64,000 nucleotides of DNA from positions 13,049,506 to 13,113,505 of the forward strand of contig JACMZG010000008.1 of NCBI GenBank assembly GCA_018340805.1, given 5' to 3'. Shown in pieces: positions 11,181 to 22,443 of the stretch (positions are counted from its first letter, which is position 1; every line of letters starts with the position of its first letter). The translations under genes were made by a program, and so were the position numbers. The notes under the pieces were generated by a model. The model saw only the letters and a list, made by a program, of their open reading frames with translations, was not told the DNA's origin and did not search any database. Source of the stretch: Microvelia longipes. Taxonomy: Eukaryota > Arthropoda > Insecta > Hemiptera > Veliidae.

Positions 11181-11845
11181 ATATCTCCTTAGTTGGAAAA
11201 GCCATCCACTTAGACATATGTAGATATACGGGGGTATTGTTTATATTTTATAAAAAAAAATATATCCATCGCTCTTAAATAAATTATAATTTTTAGTCAG
11301 AAAAAAATAAAACCAGAAACAGAGTAGTAAAATAACCTTAAAGAACCAGTGGATCGATGTACATCGATCAACATAAAAATACATTTAAAACGCAATGCAT
11401 ACGTACATTTGCTATTAATTAAACACAAATACTAATTAGATTCCATAGAATCCTCATATAGTCATGAGGGTTGGGTATAAAAAAATACTGTGTGACAGAA
11501 CTCAGCTATGCCCAAATGAAGTGCGTCACTTACTATTGCATATAATTATTATATATGTTTAATACCTTTTATTTGCATAATATTAATTGTTATATTTTGT
11601 AGCGGAATCTTTGTATAATTAGCTTCCATTATACTAATACTACTACTCGCTACTCTCCTTCTCCTCCAACTATTGCTATTACTACTAATATTAATAAGAC
11701 CTTTCTCTCCGAGGTATTACTATAAACTGAATTTCAATTAATTGACTTATCATATCATATATTTTCATATATTTATCATAAACTTTATGAAATTTTCATA
11801 AAGTTTCAATACATTGTCATAAAAGTTAACATAAACAAACTGGCT
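11181..11845. other. AT-rich intergenic DNA
   Basis: No gene recognised. It holds short trinucleotide-rich runs (CTA/CTC/TAT) around 11,635-11,700 and nothing else I can name. Confidence 0.45.
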
Positions 11846-11897
11846 ATGCCAGCTAAACTTAAAAGCAAGTTAACTTGCTTTTAAGTTTAGCTGGCAT
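11846..11897. repeat. Perfect 52-bp palindrome
   Basis: Bases 11,846-11,871 are the exact reverse complement of 11,872-11,897 with no loop. The outer end is ATGCCAGCTAAACTT and the centre is AAGTTAACTT. It is too symmetrical for chance and may be a small foldback or excision product; no function is known. Confidence 0.9.
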
Positions 11898-13659
11898 TTT
11901 TATTACATTATTTCGACCAATTTAACTTAAAGGTAAACTTACGGTTGTGTTGGTGCTAACTATTTCTTTAACCAACGAAACAAATTAAAATGTGTATTAG
12001 TATTTTTCTTAATCTTGGAGTAAGAGAAAATATAGCATGAGTATGTAAAATATAGTTTTTGTGATCAGACAATCTATTCATATCCTTCTGTTTATAATTC
12101 ATAAATAATGTGTATAACTGTAAGGCATTGATAGAAGCGAAAAACGTTTCGCTCTGCTATGATAGCAATATTATCAAAACAAATAAATATTTTGTTTTTA
12201 TCTAAAACGATAGGAAAACCAGCCAATTAGATAGGAAATAGCAACAGGAAGGACAGGAATAATAAAACCAAACCACGAGCTTCAGCAGACTTTTCCCTTT
12301 TACTCGTTTGGTAAAAAATGAAAAACAAAATGTAAAAAATCAACAATATTCCTGGCACGAACGTTCAATTTTTAGAGTTGTAAGAAAATTGCGGGAAAAC
12401 TCTCTTCTATTTTTTACGATATGCACCTAGTTTTAGTTGTGTTAAAGTTGCTTTATGTGCGACCTACGAGTTGTATTGGAAATGAAATTTACGTACTATA
12501 AACTGCGGTAAAAATGATTTATTCCTTTGAATGGCATCAGATATTATTCTGCTTGTGTTTCTTTAGTAAGAGAAATGTGATTCCCAAGGAACTTTTTTTC
12601 TCTTCAAATAGTTATAGCCTTAAAATTGTCTATTTTACTTTATCATATCTTTTGGTTGCGATGCGAACAATAGGATTGAATCTAGGCTTATCACGCTTAA
12701 GATAAGTAACGTCGGAAGCTGATAAAGTATACTTTAAAACTTATTATTTTTATGTAAACTCGTTTTTTTGTAAATGTCGAGTGCTATAGTCTCAAATGAT
12801 AAGTTAAAATAAATATGTGATAATAAAATATAATGAAATACAAAACTTTATAAACAATTCTAGCGATGTGGTCCGCATTAGTTTATACAATGATTTGAAA
12901 CTTCTCATTAAACAAATGTTTTATTTTCAATGTTCCCACAATAATCAAGACTCGCTGTGTCAGAAAGCTAACAACTCAAAAACTTTTTAATATTTCTCTT
13001 CTTTAACGCATGTATTCTTGTGAAACTAAAGAAAACTGAAAGACGTCTTTCTTTAAACTCAAAAACTTTTTCACTTTTCTTTCTCTTCTACCTTAGTTTA
13101 AAAATGGTTCTATAAAAACCTACCACTTAAAATTTAAAACCAAGTTTTCGCCTGAGTTTTCATATCAGCTGCTTCAGACCTTCTGTGTGGTTTTACCTTG
13201 TTATGCTATTTTTTTTAAATAAAAAACTGATGCAATGTGTCTTCTGTTTAAAACCATATGTTTTATTTAAGTTCCTTAAGATCAGTTAAAAATAGTAAAA
13301 ATAGGTCGTAAATGGATGAAATATCGGGCTCGGAGTACATCGGGAATTTATGGATGTATTATATTGAAGAATGTATTGTATCTTGCCCTAAATACCACTG
13401 AGATTTCATATTAGTCAAATTTTGGCGGATACCACCAACATTTCCTAAAAATTGCATAAAATCCAACCAGTCGTCTTCGAAAAGCACTGGTAATAAAAAT
13501 TTGTACAGACTGACATGCTTTTTAATAAAAGTGTTTTATTCCCTGTCCGATTTTTTTCCGGTCATCAATATATAAAGTGTCATCCATAGATAAACAATAT
13601 TATAGCATAGATGGTTTACTAAAAAAAAATATAGTTGATGGAATGCAGAAGGCTCAAGA
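11898..13659. other. AT-rich intergenic DNA, nothing recognised
   Basis: No coding frame with recognisable motifs, RNA gene or repeat boundary was found on either strand. The open frame at 12,514-12,705 shows no domain. Confidence 0.45.
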
Positions 13660-13990
13660 AGTACAATCAGGAAGCGTTATTTTTTTTGTCAGGTTTTGGC
13701 GTTGGTTCTAGGCGTTGCAAGTTTTCTTGCAACGTCACTATAAAGCTTCGACAAAAGGGGAAATAGGGGGTAAGATGGGAGGGAGCGGAAGAATCAAGAT
13801 AAGACCTAGCCTGAAGTAATGTGAATAACGGTTCCAGGCTAGGTTCAAGGGGTTTCGCGGAGTGAGTTTTAGTTGGTATAAGGCAGACCCTGAGTCCAAC
13901 ACTGTTGACAGACCGCTGTCTTCGTGCGTAAATGCATTTCTCTCTCTTTTTTTGGTAACATATTTCCCGCAAGAAAAATTTTGCCAAAAA
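13660..13990 (-). other. GC-richer island with unrecognised 106-residue frame
   Basis: This stretch is clearly less AT-rich than its surroundings. It carries a minus-strand frame from 13,987 to 13,667 (begins MAKFFLREICYQKKREK, basic start, Ser/Pro/Leu-rich centre). I recognise no domain, signal or homologue. Inside is a small stem GTTGCAAG/CTTGCAAC at about 13,716-13,734. It could be a repeat fragment or a chance frame. Confidence 0.2.
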
Positions 13991-14027
13991 AAAGAAAAAA
14001 AATAGTGGAAACGTGAAACTGTCTGAT

Positions 14028-14130
14028 ATTTTTATTAATCAAACAAGCTGTTAAGAGTAATCAAGTCTTTCCATCTCCTATTCAGCGCTAGAATCATGGG
14101 AAGACGATGTATGCGTGATCCCAAATAGCA
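14028..14130 (+). repeat. Dispersed repeat, copy 2 (inverted relative to 3,286)
   Basis: It aligns by eye with the reverse complement of 3,286-3,395 through GTAATCAAGTCTTTCCATC, CAGCGCTAGAATCATG and GTGATCC, with several mismatches. Element class unknown. Confidence 0.6.
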
Positions 14131-15260
14131 AGTTTTTAAATAGTTTTGAATTTTACCAATTTAAAATATTATTACTATAATTCACATTTTTTTAATAATA
14201 ATGCTTTAATAATATTCTAGATGATTTAATTTGATTAAATATGTAGTAAAAAAATTAATCAAAAAATGTAAATACCGAGCACAAAATATCAAAAGAAAGC
14301 ATGGTCTTTTTCTCTATTTTTTCAAAGCTGTTAAAAATCTTCTTTTATAAAACGTTTAATATGATGAACGATAAAAACCCTTTAAGTAATTAACTTTTTT
14401 TATCGCGGCATTAATTTATTAATTGACGAGGCAAAACTAAAATCAATAAATGTGTGATTATTTATAGAAATAGTCCTTTCTAGGAACGTATTATTTGTTA
14501 AGACTACAGCGAAAAAAAATAATGTATGGTTTACTCTTTAGCTAATTTACGTGTAATATTAGCTTTCATAAACGATTAAGGCAGTTAATAATAATTAATA
14601 ATAAAATACTATTATAATAATAATAATAATAATGAGTATGCTTTAATTATTTTATAAGCGTCAGTTATGTATTAAGTACAAATAGTTCATCGTCAAAATA
14701 ATTAAATACTATCATACAATTTAAAATTTCAATATTTGAAATACAAATTGAGATTTAATGCCACTAAATTCTGAAAAACTATACTCAGAATTATTTACTG
14801 GAACGTCTCTTAAATAATGGCTGAATTTGGAGCTATATAATGTTTAAAATTATCTGGTATTAAATTAAATAATTTCAAGCCAACATTTATAGAATTGTAT
14901 TTGGTTGTTGTTGTTAGTCTATACTTCTGTACAACATATTTGACTAGTACCTTCCCCTCAGTGGTCAAACTAGACAATGTTGACGACAAATATGAGCAAC
15001 CGATAGCAGTACGTACAGGGTCAACAAGTTATTACTTGCGACAAGACTTCATTTGAGTCTTGTCTTCAATGACACTTTTCTGTCAAATAATCAATTTATC
15101 TATTGATTGAGCACCGCCTCAAATCAATAATGCTTGGGAAACGAAATGACCATGCTATACTCCATTTTATATAATCTATCTATTATAATAGCATTACATT
15201 ATATTATTATTATGGTGCTTTTATTTCTCGTTATTATTATTGACAAATACCAAAATAAAA
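14131..15260. other. AT-rich intergenic DNA, nothing recognised
   Basis: Mainly TAA/AAT-rich low-complexity DNA (for example an ATA/AAT run near 14,605-14,635). No gene or element boundary is supported. Confidence 0.45.
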
Positions 15261-15264
15261 AAAA

Positions 15265-16025
15265 AAACGGGTATGGGGTACCTCGGAACATTTACTCATT
15301 ACATCGCATTCCCTACGCTCATCCTCCTTACGTCCTGAGGATATTCAAGTCTTTATATTATAGTGCAACACCTCTTCGGACTTGCTCGTCCTCAGATAGT
15401 AAATACATTCGTTTCATTACCATCGGTCACCAATCCAGTAACTGACCACGCTTGATGCTGTTTAACTTTTATGATCCAACAAAAGTGAAGGATATACTTG
15501 TCGTATTAATACAAACTTCAGTGTACTTATTTATTACGTAATGGTAGTTACGATACTAACGGTAAAGGTAATACTTAATTTTAAATTTCAAATTTAAATT
15601 CAAAAAGACTTTTATTGCCATGGTATTAAGTAAAACTTACATAAACATAATATAAACAAAACATACATTTGAACTCAATTGTATATGTTTTAAAAAAACA
15701 CACTAGAGCCATTTAATGCTGATAATAAGATGAAACTTGCTACATATGTTAGTCTTATGCATGGCTACATTCGTGCCAAATTTTAAATTGGTCACAAAAT
15801 CCCCCGTGTTTTATGATTTTACGAAATTTTTGCTGAGTCAATATTGCGGGTAAATGACGCTATAAAAATATTGTCCGAATAGCACAGCTAAACCTATAGA
15901 CTGATTTTGGTACAAAGTTTCAACTCTGTTGCATAAATACACTGAAAGCTACGATGATAACAGACACACACACTCATTGAGATTGACAACTTGGGGAAAA
16001 CTAGTGAGGAGGTATAACTTGAGTT
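15265..16025 (+). repeat. Family A repeat, long copy
   Basis: One of two long plus-strand copies. It starts ACGGGTATGGGGTACCTCGG, then a CGCATTCCCTACGCTCATCC block and CGGACTTGCTCGTCCTCAG. Next come a TATGATCCAACAAAAGTG and ATACTTGTCGTATTAATAC block, a block with GTTAGTCTTATGCATGG and GTGCCAAATTTTAAATTG, and ATTGCGGGTAAATGACG. It ends after a CACACACACTCATTGAGA stretch. The same order occurs at 20,190-21,003. No conserved reading frame spans the copies, so this is a non-autonomous repeat of unknown class. The 103-residue frame at 15,134-15,445 is not shared and is probably chance. Confidence 0.8.
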
Positions 16026-16800
16026 TCAGGTCAAGTTAAGATTATTAATATTAGTAGAATGATTAACCTCTTCTACCAGTTTAATATTATCTGTCTTCAT
16101 AAATTCGTAATAACTTATGTTTTAAACAAATGCCAAGATTATGGTAAAAGAAAATTGTTATCATAGTTAAAATAATAATTTTACGTCGCTATTAATTTTA
16201 ATCTTGTTTACTAAAATTTATATATGGTCTTGTGATTATAACTACCTGAGAAACTGAGTATAAGGGAAAGAGAGAGAGAAAATGATAGAGTAAGAGAGAA
16301 GAGTGTAGGAGTTAAAAGTAATTAATGCTTCGTTTCTGTAAGATAGCCCCTCTGAGAGAATACTAGTCCAGCTAAACTAATAATTTAAATGTACTTCTAG
16401 TATAACGCTTAACTACCCTGTCCTAATTTATTATGTTACGTAGAAAGCGACAGTTTCTATTTAGGGAACATTGTTTTACAAATGATAGATATTGTTTGTA
16501 ATTGTTGCATATATTTGTTTTATACATCACCGCCTTTATATTTGATTGTTTTAAAATGATTACTTTGGTTATTGCGGTTATTACTTCTCATTCACAATTT
16601 GGTTGTTTCCCTTACTTATTCCTGTTGATTTGGCAATTTTAGTTAATCTTTGCCAAAGCATGTACGTTCGTCAAGAGTTATATTACCTTAGGAACATACC
16701 GAAAAACTCATTTTTAGTGACCAAAAAATCTAAATACGTTAGGTAACAACTAATTTTAAATAGGATGAAGATTTTGATGTTTTTAGTGCTCTAAGTTGAA
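16026..16800. other. AT-rich intergenic DNA, nothing recognised
   Basis: No coding or RNA feature supported. A short GAGA-rich purine tract lies near 16,269-16,310. Confidence 0.45.
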
Positions 16801-16802
16801 TG

Positions 16803-16880
16803 AAACCGGCCCAGAGTTATTATGAGAATTAGAAGTGGTCATAGCCAGGGTCTCTAGGTTCGAATCTTGGTACCGCCGGT
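16803..16880 (+). repeat. tRNA-like segment, possible SINE head
   Basis: A strong B-box-like sequence, GGTTCGAATCTTGG (16,857-16,870), follows about 50 bases after CCGGCCCAGAGTT, a weak A-box match. The downstream TACCGCCGG has only a partial partner upstream (CCGGC), so no complete acceptor stem forms. A tRNA-derived repeat or tRNA pseudogene is more likely than a working tRNA. Confidence 0.3.
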
Positions 16881-17584
16881 TATTTTTACTTTTTCTCACT
16901 TATTACAGTAGGGATATGGAAGAGTATTGTGTATACCCCAAGAAACCGAGGTTATACCATAATTATCTATTTTAGGCATTTTCATGACGTTCTGAGTGAT
17001 TTTTATTATGCTGTGTGTGTCTGAGTTATGCTATTTTGCTGAGCCATCAAAACATTAAAGATAAAATCGTTAAAATCAGAGAGTTGACTAATTAAACTCT
17101 AGTTTAATCAGAGAGTTAAACTAATCATTGACTAAACGATTTCAAATTTAACACAAATGTGGTCTAATAACTTTAGCTGGTCAATCGACCCTCTAAATTC
17201 AGTTGGGTAGATAACCCAACTGATAGATAATCAGTCGTCATTTTAAAAAACATTGACTATTTCATTTTGAAACTTTTAACGTCCTATAAATTTTAATTTT
17301 TTTGTATCTTAATTTAGTTTGTCGTATCTTCAGATAGGAAACATTATGGTGAATAAGTTGTTGAAATTCCATTACTATTAACGTTTAGTTAAATAGCGCT
17401 TTAGTTAATTAGTGCGAACTTAAAATTTTATGAAAAAGTATGTTTACATCGGTCAAAATCATAACGTTTTACCAAATAAAATGTACATTAACTCATCATA
17501 TGAATCAGGCATCTGATTATAAACTTGTTATTGCAACAAGTTTATTGACTTGTGAAACAAACAAGTTTGTTCAAACTTGTTATT

Positions 17585-17680
17585 AAAACTTACAGGCACT
17601 GATGATGGCCTCATGCTAGGTTGAAAGCGCTTTTACCAATAAAATATTTTTGTGGAGAGACTCTTTTCTTTCACCCATAA
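17585..17680 (+). repeat. Family B repeat end (CTGATGA...GAAA block)
   Basis: Matches the right arm of the 411-bp palindrome at 45,435-45,845: GGCACTGATGATGGCCTCATG, then AGGTTGAAAGCGCTTT, then TTTGTGGAGAGACTCTTTTC. A left-end-like piece (AATGAAAGAAACGAAG, TCTCTCCACAAAA) lies downstream at about 17,874-17,903, separated by family A sub-repeats. Confidence 0.7.
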
Positions 17681-17764
17681 TCATATGATATATTGATAAC
17701 ATTTGGAGCTAATATTCTTATAAAAGACTATAACAAGCTATAACACTTTTGATATTTGGTTACC

Positions 17765-17880
17765 TAATAACTTTGAGATCGAGCGTAGCGAGACCAAAGT
17801 AATATTACCTTAGGCTTTGGGTAATCATGACATTTTGAGGAAGAGCGAAGCGAGTCCGAAGCTATAACACCTAATGAAAG
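17765..17880 (-). repeat. Family A sub-repeats
   Basis: It contains GATCGAGCGTAGCGAGACC and then GGAAGAGCGAAGCGAGTCCG, preceded by TAATCATGACATTTTGAG. The second block is repeated almost exactly at about 18,178-18,230. In family A orientation this is the reverse strand. Confidence 0.65.
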
Positions 17881-17921
17881 AAACGAAGTCTCTCCACAAA
17901 ACAGAAACCTCTGATATATGC

Positions 17922-18102
17922 CTATAATATGACACACGGCTAAAATCAGTTGACAGCGTTAGAAAATAATGCAAAGGAGTCAAGTCAAATTAGTCCTGGG
18001 TGTTAAACCACGCCTTCAATTTCAAATCAGGCCAACCTTATTGGTTCTTCAACACAATTTTCCCGCACTGTCAACTGATTTTAGCCTTGTGTCGAACTAT
18101 AA
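17922..18102. mobile_element. Short MITE with TIRs and probable 6-bp TSD
   Basis: Terminal inverted repeats: GACACACGGCTAAAATCAG (from 17,931), continuing through TTGACAGCG, and the complement of GACACAAGGCTAAAATCAG (ending at 18,093). A direct CTATAA flanks the unit at 17,922-17,927 and 18,097-18,102. Between these marks the element is about 169 bp with no reading frame. The superfamily cannot be set from this alone, because the exact TIR start is uncertain by about three bases. Confidence 0.75.
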
Positions 18103-18139
18103 GTCTATACTTAAACCTGTTTAGAACAAAAATCATCCG

Positions 18140-18285
18140 ACTTAATATGCAAGTCGTTAATATGAAGTAATACTATCTTAAGCTTTAGATAATCATGACA
18201 CTCTGAGGACGAGCGAAGCGAGTCAGAAGTTAAGAGGATAATTACCGAGGTACCCTGAACCCGTTTTTTGTAGTTACATTGAGAC
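18140..18285 (-). repeat. Family A fragment, reverse copy
   Basis: It reads ATAATCATGACACTCTGAGG, then GACGAGCGAAGCGAGTCAG, then ACCGAGGTACCCTGAACCCG, the last being the family A start read backwards. Confidence 0.7.
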
Positions 18286-18834
18286 TGTATATAACTTTAT
18301 AACTACAAAAAATTCTAGCGCTGAGATTCTTATACCGGGTGAATTTTTTCTTAATTCCTTGCTTTCTGGTCATTTCTTGTCTGAGGATTCGGTTTATCCT
18401 CGAAAACTTGAAAATTAATATTACTACGCATTATTACTTTAGTGTAGACCCGATTTTGAAGGATAAGCATACTTTTGTGTAACCAATGTGAGTTTTATGC
18501 GCATTTCCTTTGGAAATATGGAAAAATTGAGTAACAAATAGAAATGTAAACTAATAGAAATAATAACTACTTTTTTACTTGTATCCTTAACTTTGATTAA
18601 TATAGTATAACAGCTTAAATATTATTTATAGTAAAAAATATATTTTTTTAGTCATTTGAGAATACGTGTAATAATCACAAGACTATAATTTATAGTACCC
18701 AGCGGACTCACTTTACTCGCCATGAGAATATACAATTATCCTAATTTATATAGCAGTACATCTGCAATATAACAACTTAATTCTGACGAGGTCTTAAAGA
18801 AACAACTGGTCTTAAAAATTTCTAAAATAAATAA
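18286..18834. other. AT-rich intergenic DNA, nothing recognised
   Basis: No gene, RNA or repeat end could be supported. Confidence 0.4.
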
Positions 18835-18925
18835 TTAAATCCCGGTTTCAGTTTTTAAGTGCAAACTCTATACTTTTTCTATCTACCTATGGTATAAATT
18901 AGGAAAAGTAAAAAAGAGAAGGCAG
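18835..18925 (+). repeat. Family A 3'-end fragment
   Basis: It carries CCCGGTTTCAGTTTTTAAGT, GCAAACTCTATACTTTTTCT and CCTATGGTATAAATTAGGAA. These match the terminal stretch of the copy at 20,190-21,003 (GCAAACACAATACTTTTCCT, CCTACGGTATAAATAAGGA). Confidence 0.65.
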
Positions 18926-19150
18926 CAAGGAGACATGCCAGATTCAGACTTTATATTTATTTTTACAAATACAGATTTATTTTGTTGGTTGTCTTTTTAT
19001 TCATATAAAAAAGAGACAAACTTTTTGCAATAATCGAAAGAAGTCAAACTCCTGGTATTGTTTTTATTTAAATTAATCGTTCTGTTTTGTCATGTCGTTT
19101 TACATAACTTGTTATTTTTTATTTTTGCCATTTAGTTATTTTTCCATGGT
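18926..19150. other. AT-rich intergenic DNA
   Basis: Nothing recognised. Confidence 0.4.
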
Positions 19151-19189
19151 CGTATTTATTCAATATTTTATGGTTAATTTTTTGTATAG

Positions 19190-19965
19190 TTTTATACTAA
19201 TGGTGGCCTCTAGTTTCTAGTTAAGTTAAAATCGCTTTGCCAATCATAGAGATTTTATTACTAGAGGGGTCCTATAGGTTAAATTGTAAAACATCAAAAA
19301 AGTAACCTGACCATCTCGATTATAAATACAACGAAATAATCAGTACAAAATTACAGTAACTCACGTATACAGGAGAATGTTAAAAATTCAAATCAAAACA
19401 CAAACAATGTGCGGGAAGCCAAAATTAATTGATTTATCATAACCTTAACTCACTCTTGAAGAAGGTTTCATTGAACCTTTGTTTCATAGAGCCCCTGAGA
19501 GCTCCAAAAAGATATTTCAGGCCTCTCACTGTATTGAGATAGGCTATGCTCCCTCTAGAATATATTTCTATGTTGCCAATAATGGTTACTATGGTCTCCA
19601 TCTACACGCACACTAATGATGTTCTTCATCATTGTTAATAACCATTTAAATGTGCAACAATGGCGTAAAAAAGTATATGTAAACCACCTGACCTAACTCC
19701 GATTATGTAAACTAAACATGGAAACTAACTAACTATTTTTTAATTCGTCAATTGTTTATTTAGTTTTCATTAATAATGGCCACTAGATAGGTTACAAGCG
19801 CTCTGTCATATATATTTACATTGTATTAATCCACGCCCACTGTAATAATGTTCTTTATTAACAGATAATAACAATTAAAATGTGCAATAATGGCGTGAAA
19901 TAACTAGGATAAGTTCGATGATATACACTAACTGAAGAAAGTTATTAATTAAATGACTAAAATAA
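19190..19965. repeat. Diverged direct duplication with family B-like ends
   Basis: Two diverged units are visible. One has AATGATGTTCTTCATCATTG and AAATGTGCAACAATGGCGT (about 19,613-19,665). The other has AATAATGTTCTTTATTAACA and AAATGTGCAATAATGGCGTG (about 19,845-19,897). Blocks at about 19,200 (AATGGTGGCCTCTAG...AAAATCGCTTTG) and 19,776 (AATGGCCACTAGATAGG...AAGCGCTCT) look like worn family B ends. No coding frame. Confidence 0.45.
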
Positions 19966-20189
19966 TGTATACTGAGATAATGTAAAGAAACTATACAATT
20001 AAAAAAGTCAGTTATTATTATTAAATTAACAGTCTCAATATCAATAATAATGCAAATTCTTAAATTTAATTTACTCTTTTTTAACTCTTTGTTTTCTAAT
20101 GCAACCCTAAATCTGTCTAATACTTATGATATTCCGGTATGTACTGTACATACAAAATTCTAAATTAAGCCAACAACAATAAACAAAAA

Positions 20190-21003
20190 ATCGGGTGTAC
20201 CCCGACCCCGATTTTCACCTCTTAGAACTTTTCCTCATTACATCGGATTCGCTACGCTCATACTCTCTCCTTCGGACTCGCATCGCTCTTTCTCAGAAAT
20301 ACAGTTCGCCAAATTCATACTGCAACATGTCTTCGGACTCGCTTCACTCGTCTTCAAATAGTAAATGTATCCGTATCATTCTCAGCGGTCACCCATACAG
20401 CACTGACCACGTTCAATGCTCCTTAATTTTTATGATCCAATAAAAAACATAGATATACTTGTCGTATTGAAACGAAACTTAGTGGACTTATTTATTAAGT
20501 AATAATATACACTTGTACTAAATTTCAACTTATTTCATTGCACCATTTTCCAATTTTTTAAAATTTTTTTAAAAAACGTACACAAGTCATTCAATAAAAA
20601 ATAAACTAATGCTAACAATGAGATGAAAGTTAGCACATATGTTAGTCTTATACATGGTAACATGGGTGCCAAATTTCAGATCGCATCATTTTTCTGCGTT
20701 TTATGATGTTTCGAAATTTTTGCTGTGTCATTATTGCGGGTCGACGTCATAAAGAAAATATTTTCCGAATAACACAACTACAGCGGTAGACTGATTTTTG
20801 TAAAAAAAATCAACTCTTTAGCATAAATACACGTGGCGTTACGATGATAACAGACAGACACACACACACAAACACATACATACAGAGAGACAACTTTGTA
20901 AAAACCACTCATGAGGCCTTAAAAACGCGGTTTCGGATTTTTTTTGCAAACACAATACTTTTCCTATTATATACCTACGGTATAAATAAGGATAAGTAAA
21001 AAT
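20190..21003 (+). repeat. Family A repeat, longest uninterrupted copy
   Basis: Start: TCGGGTGTACCCCGACCCCG. Then CGGATTCGCTACGCTCATAC, CGGACTCGCATCGCTCTTTC and CGGACTCGCTTCACTCGTC. Middle: TTATGATCCAATAAAAAACA, ATATACTTGTCGTATTG and GTTAGTCTTATACATGG. Late: TTTCGAAATTTTTGCTGTG, ATTGCGGGTCGACGTCAT, GATGATAACAGACAGACAC, a CACACA run, and a terminal CTATTATATACCTACGGTAT. It is non-coding, about 0.8 kb. It has no long terminal inverted repeats and no A-tail. I could not place it in a named class; Helitron-like or SINE-like decay products are both possible. Confidence 0.8.
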
Positions 21004-21251
21004 AGAAATCAAATAAATTATTTTAGATTTACCTTTTTTGCTTGGCTACGCTTTATATTTTTTTTAATAATTTTTATGAAAAATGACAACTTTGTCATTT
21101 TGATTATCTTTAAGTAAAAGACTTTTCATTCCACGGTAAATATATACAATTTCGAAACATCAGAATATTTGATTTGATTAGGAAGAGGAAAGAAAAAAAT
21201 ATAAAGAAGTAAAAATATAATTCAGTTGTGACTGCAATCCCTTAAGTTAAT
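21004..21251. other. AT-rich DNA between repeats
   Basis: Nothing recognised. Confidence 0.4.
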
Positions 21252-22443
21252 AATAGTTATTTATGCCATAAGGCTGAGAAGTGTGTCTTAATGTCACGGC
21301 AATTAGATTTACCGACGAGCGAAGCGAGTCGGGAAAAATTGCCAAGACATAAAGACATTCTCAGCCGGATGGCATACATATTTTTTTGAGGTAGCACTCA
21401 TTAAATAAAGCACTCATTAAAAAAATCAAAAATAGCACTCATTAAACTGCGCTATATACTTAATTGAAAAAAAACGTCCAATTATTATTAACTCCATATT
21501 ATCGCCGTCATTAAATTCATCCATAGCTTCACACTTTTACTCAAAAATGTAAAAGCTTTACAAATAAACACACAAAAATTGTCAATTAGAACACCTTTTA
21601 AAAAAATTAGTCTACGAACAAAACAGAAACAAAATGTACGTTTTTAAATAAAGCTCATGAAGGTTTTACACAGATTGTTTTTTGAACACGCTACATTTCA
21701 GTAATGGCGGCAATATATGAATTACTTTTACGTCCTAGGAGTTTTTTTTTACATTCATTATTGTCCTCGGTGGTGAAAAGTACAAAATAACCTCCTAAAA
21801 CAATAATGATTGACTTCTCATCCTTAAAACGGACCAATAAAGTGCTCCATTACGTACTACCTCAAAAAAAAATATTATTTAGAGGTAGTACGTAATTGAG
21901 CACTTTATTGGACCGTTTGTAGGATGAGAAGCCAATCATTATTGTTATAGGAGGTTATTTTGTACTTTTCACCACCGAGGACAATAATGAATGTAAAAAA
22001 AAAACTCCTAGGACGTAAAAGTAATTCATATATTGCCGCCATTACTGTAATGTAGCGTGTTCAAAAAACAATCTGTGTAAAACCTTCATGACGTTTCTTT
22101 AAAAACGTTGTTTTTGTTTCTGTTTTTGTTCATAGACTATTTTTTTCGTTTTTAAAAGGTGTTTTATTTGTAAAGCTTTTACATTTTTGAGTAAAAGTGT
22201 GAAGCTATGGATGAATTCAATGACGACGATAATATGGAGTTAATTAGACGTTTGTTTTTTTTTCAATTAAGTATACAGCGCAATTTATTTAATGAGTGCT
22301 ACCTCAAAAAAAATAGTGTATGCCATTCGGCTGAGAATATCTTTATGTCTTGGCAATTTTTCCCGACTCGCTTCGCTCGTCGGTAAATCTAATTGCCGTG
22401 ACATAAAGACACACTTCTCAGCCTTATGGCATAAATAACTATT
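21252..22443. mobile_element. 1.19-kb compound inverted repeat
   Basis: The two halves are diverged reverse complements with the axis near 21,872. The outer part of each half is itself a 115-bp hairpin (21,262-21,376 and 22,319-22,433), ending TATGCCATAAGGCTGAG-like. Its inner part includes GACGAGCGAAGCGAGTCGGG (left) or the complement (right). Inside lie two inverted copies of a roughly 425-475-bp unit (21,388-21,863 and 21,882-22,305) whose ends read GAGGTAGCACTCATT on one side and GAGGTAGTACGTAAT on the other. The structure is thus hairpin, unit, inverted unit, inverted hairpin. No transposase is recognisable. Arms differ by scattered substitutions and small indels, so the structure is not brand new. 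Confidence 0.85.
22207..22386 (+). other. Small acidic-start reading frame inside the inverted repeat
   Basis: An ATG at 22,207 opens a 59-residue frame starting MDEFNDDDNMELIRRL. The mirrored arm keeps the same start with a few changes (an MDEFND.DNMELI-like frame, minus strand near 21,520). Beyond residue about 18 the frame runs into repeat DNA. Conservation of an acidic N-terminus in both arms could mean that a 5' exon of a lost transposase or host gene was duplicated. It could equally be ordinary mirror-image DNA. No family recognised. Confidence 0.25.

Noticed and set aside
10820..11192. Overlapping 80- and 120-residue frames
   Set aside because: Both are mirror products of the foldback at 10,907-11,180.
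16803..16880. Working tRNA gene
   Set aside because: The B box is good, but acceptor and T stems do not pair; kept only as a tRNA-like repeat candidate.
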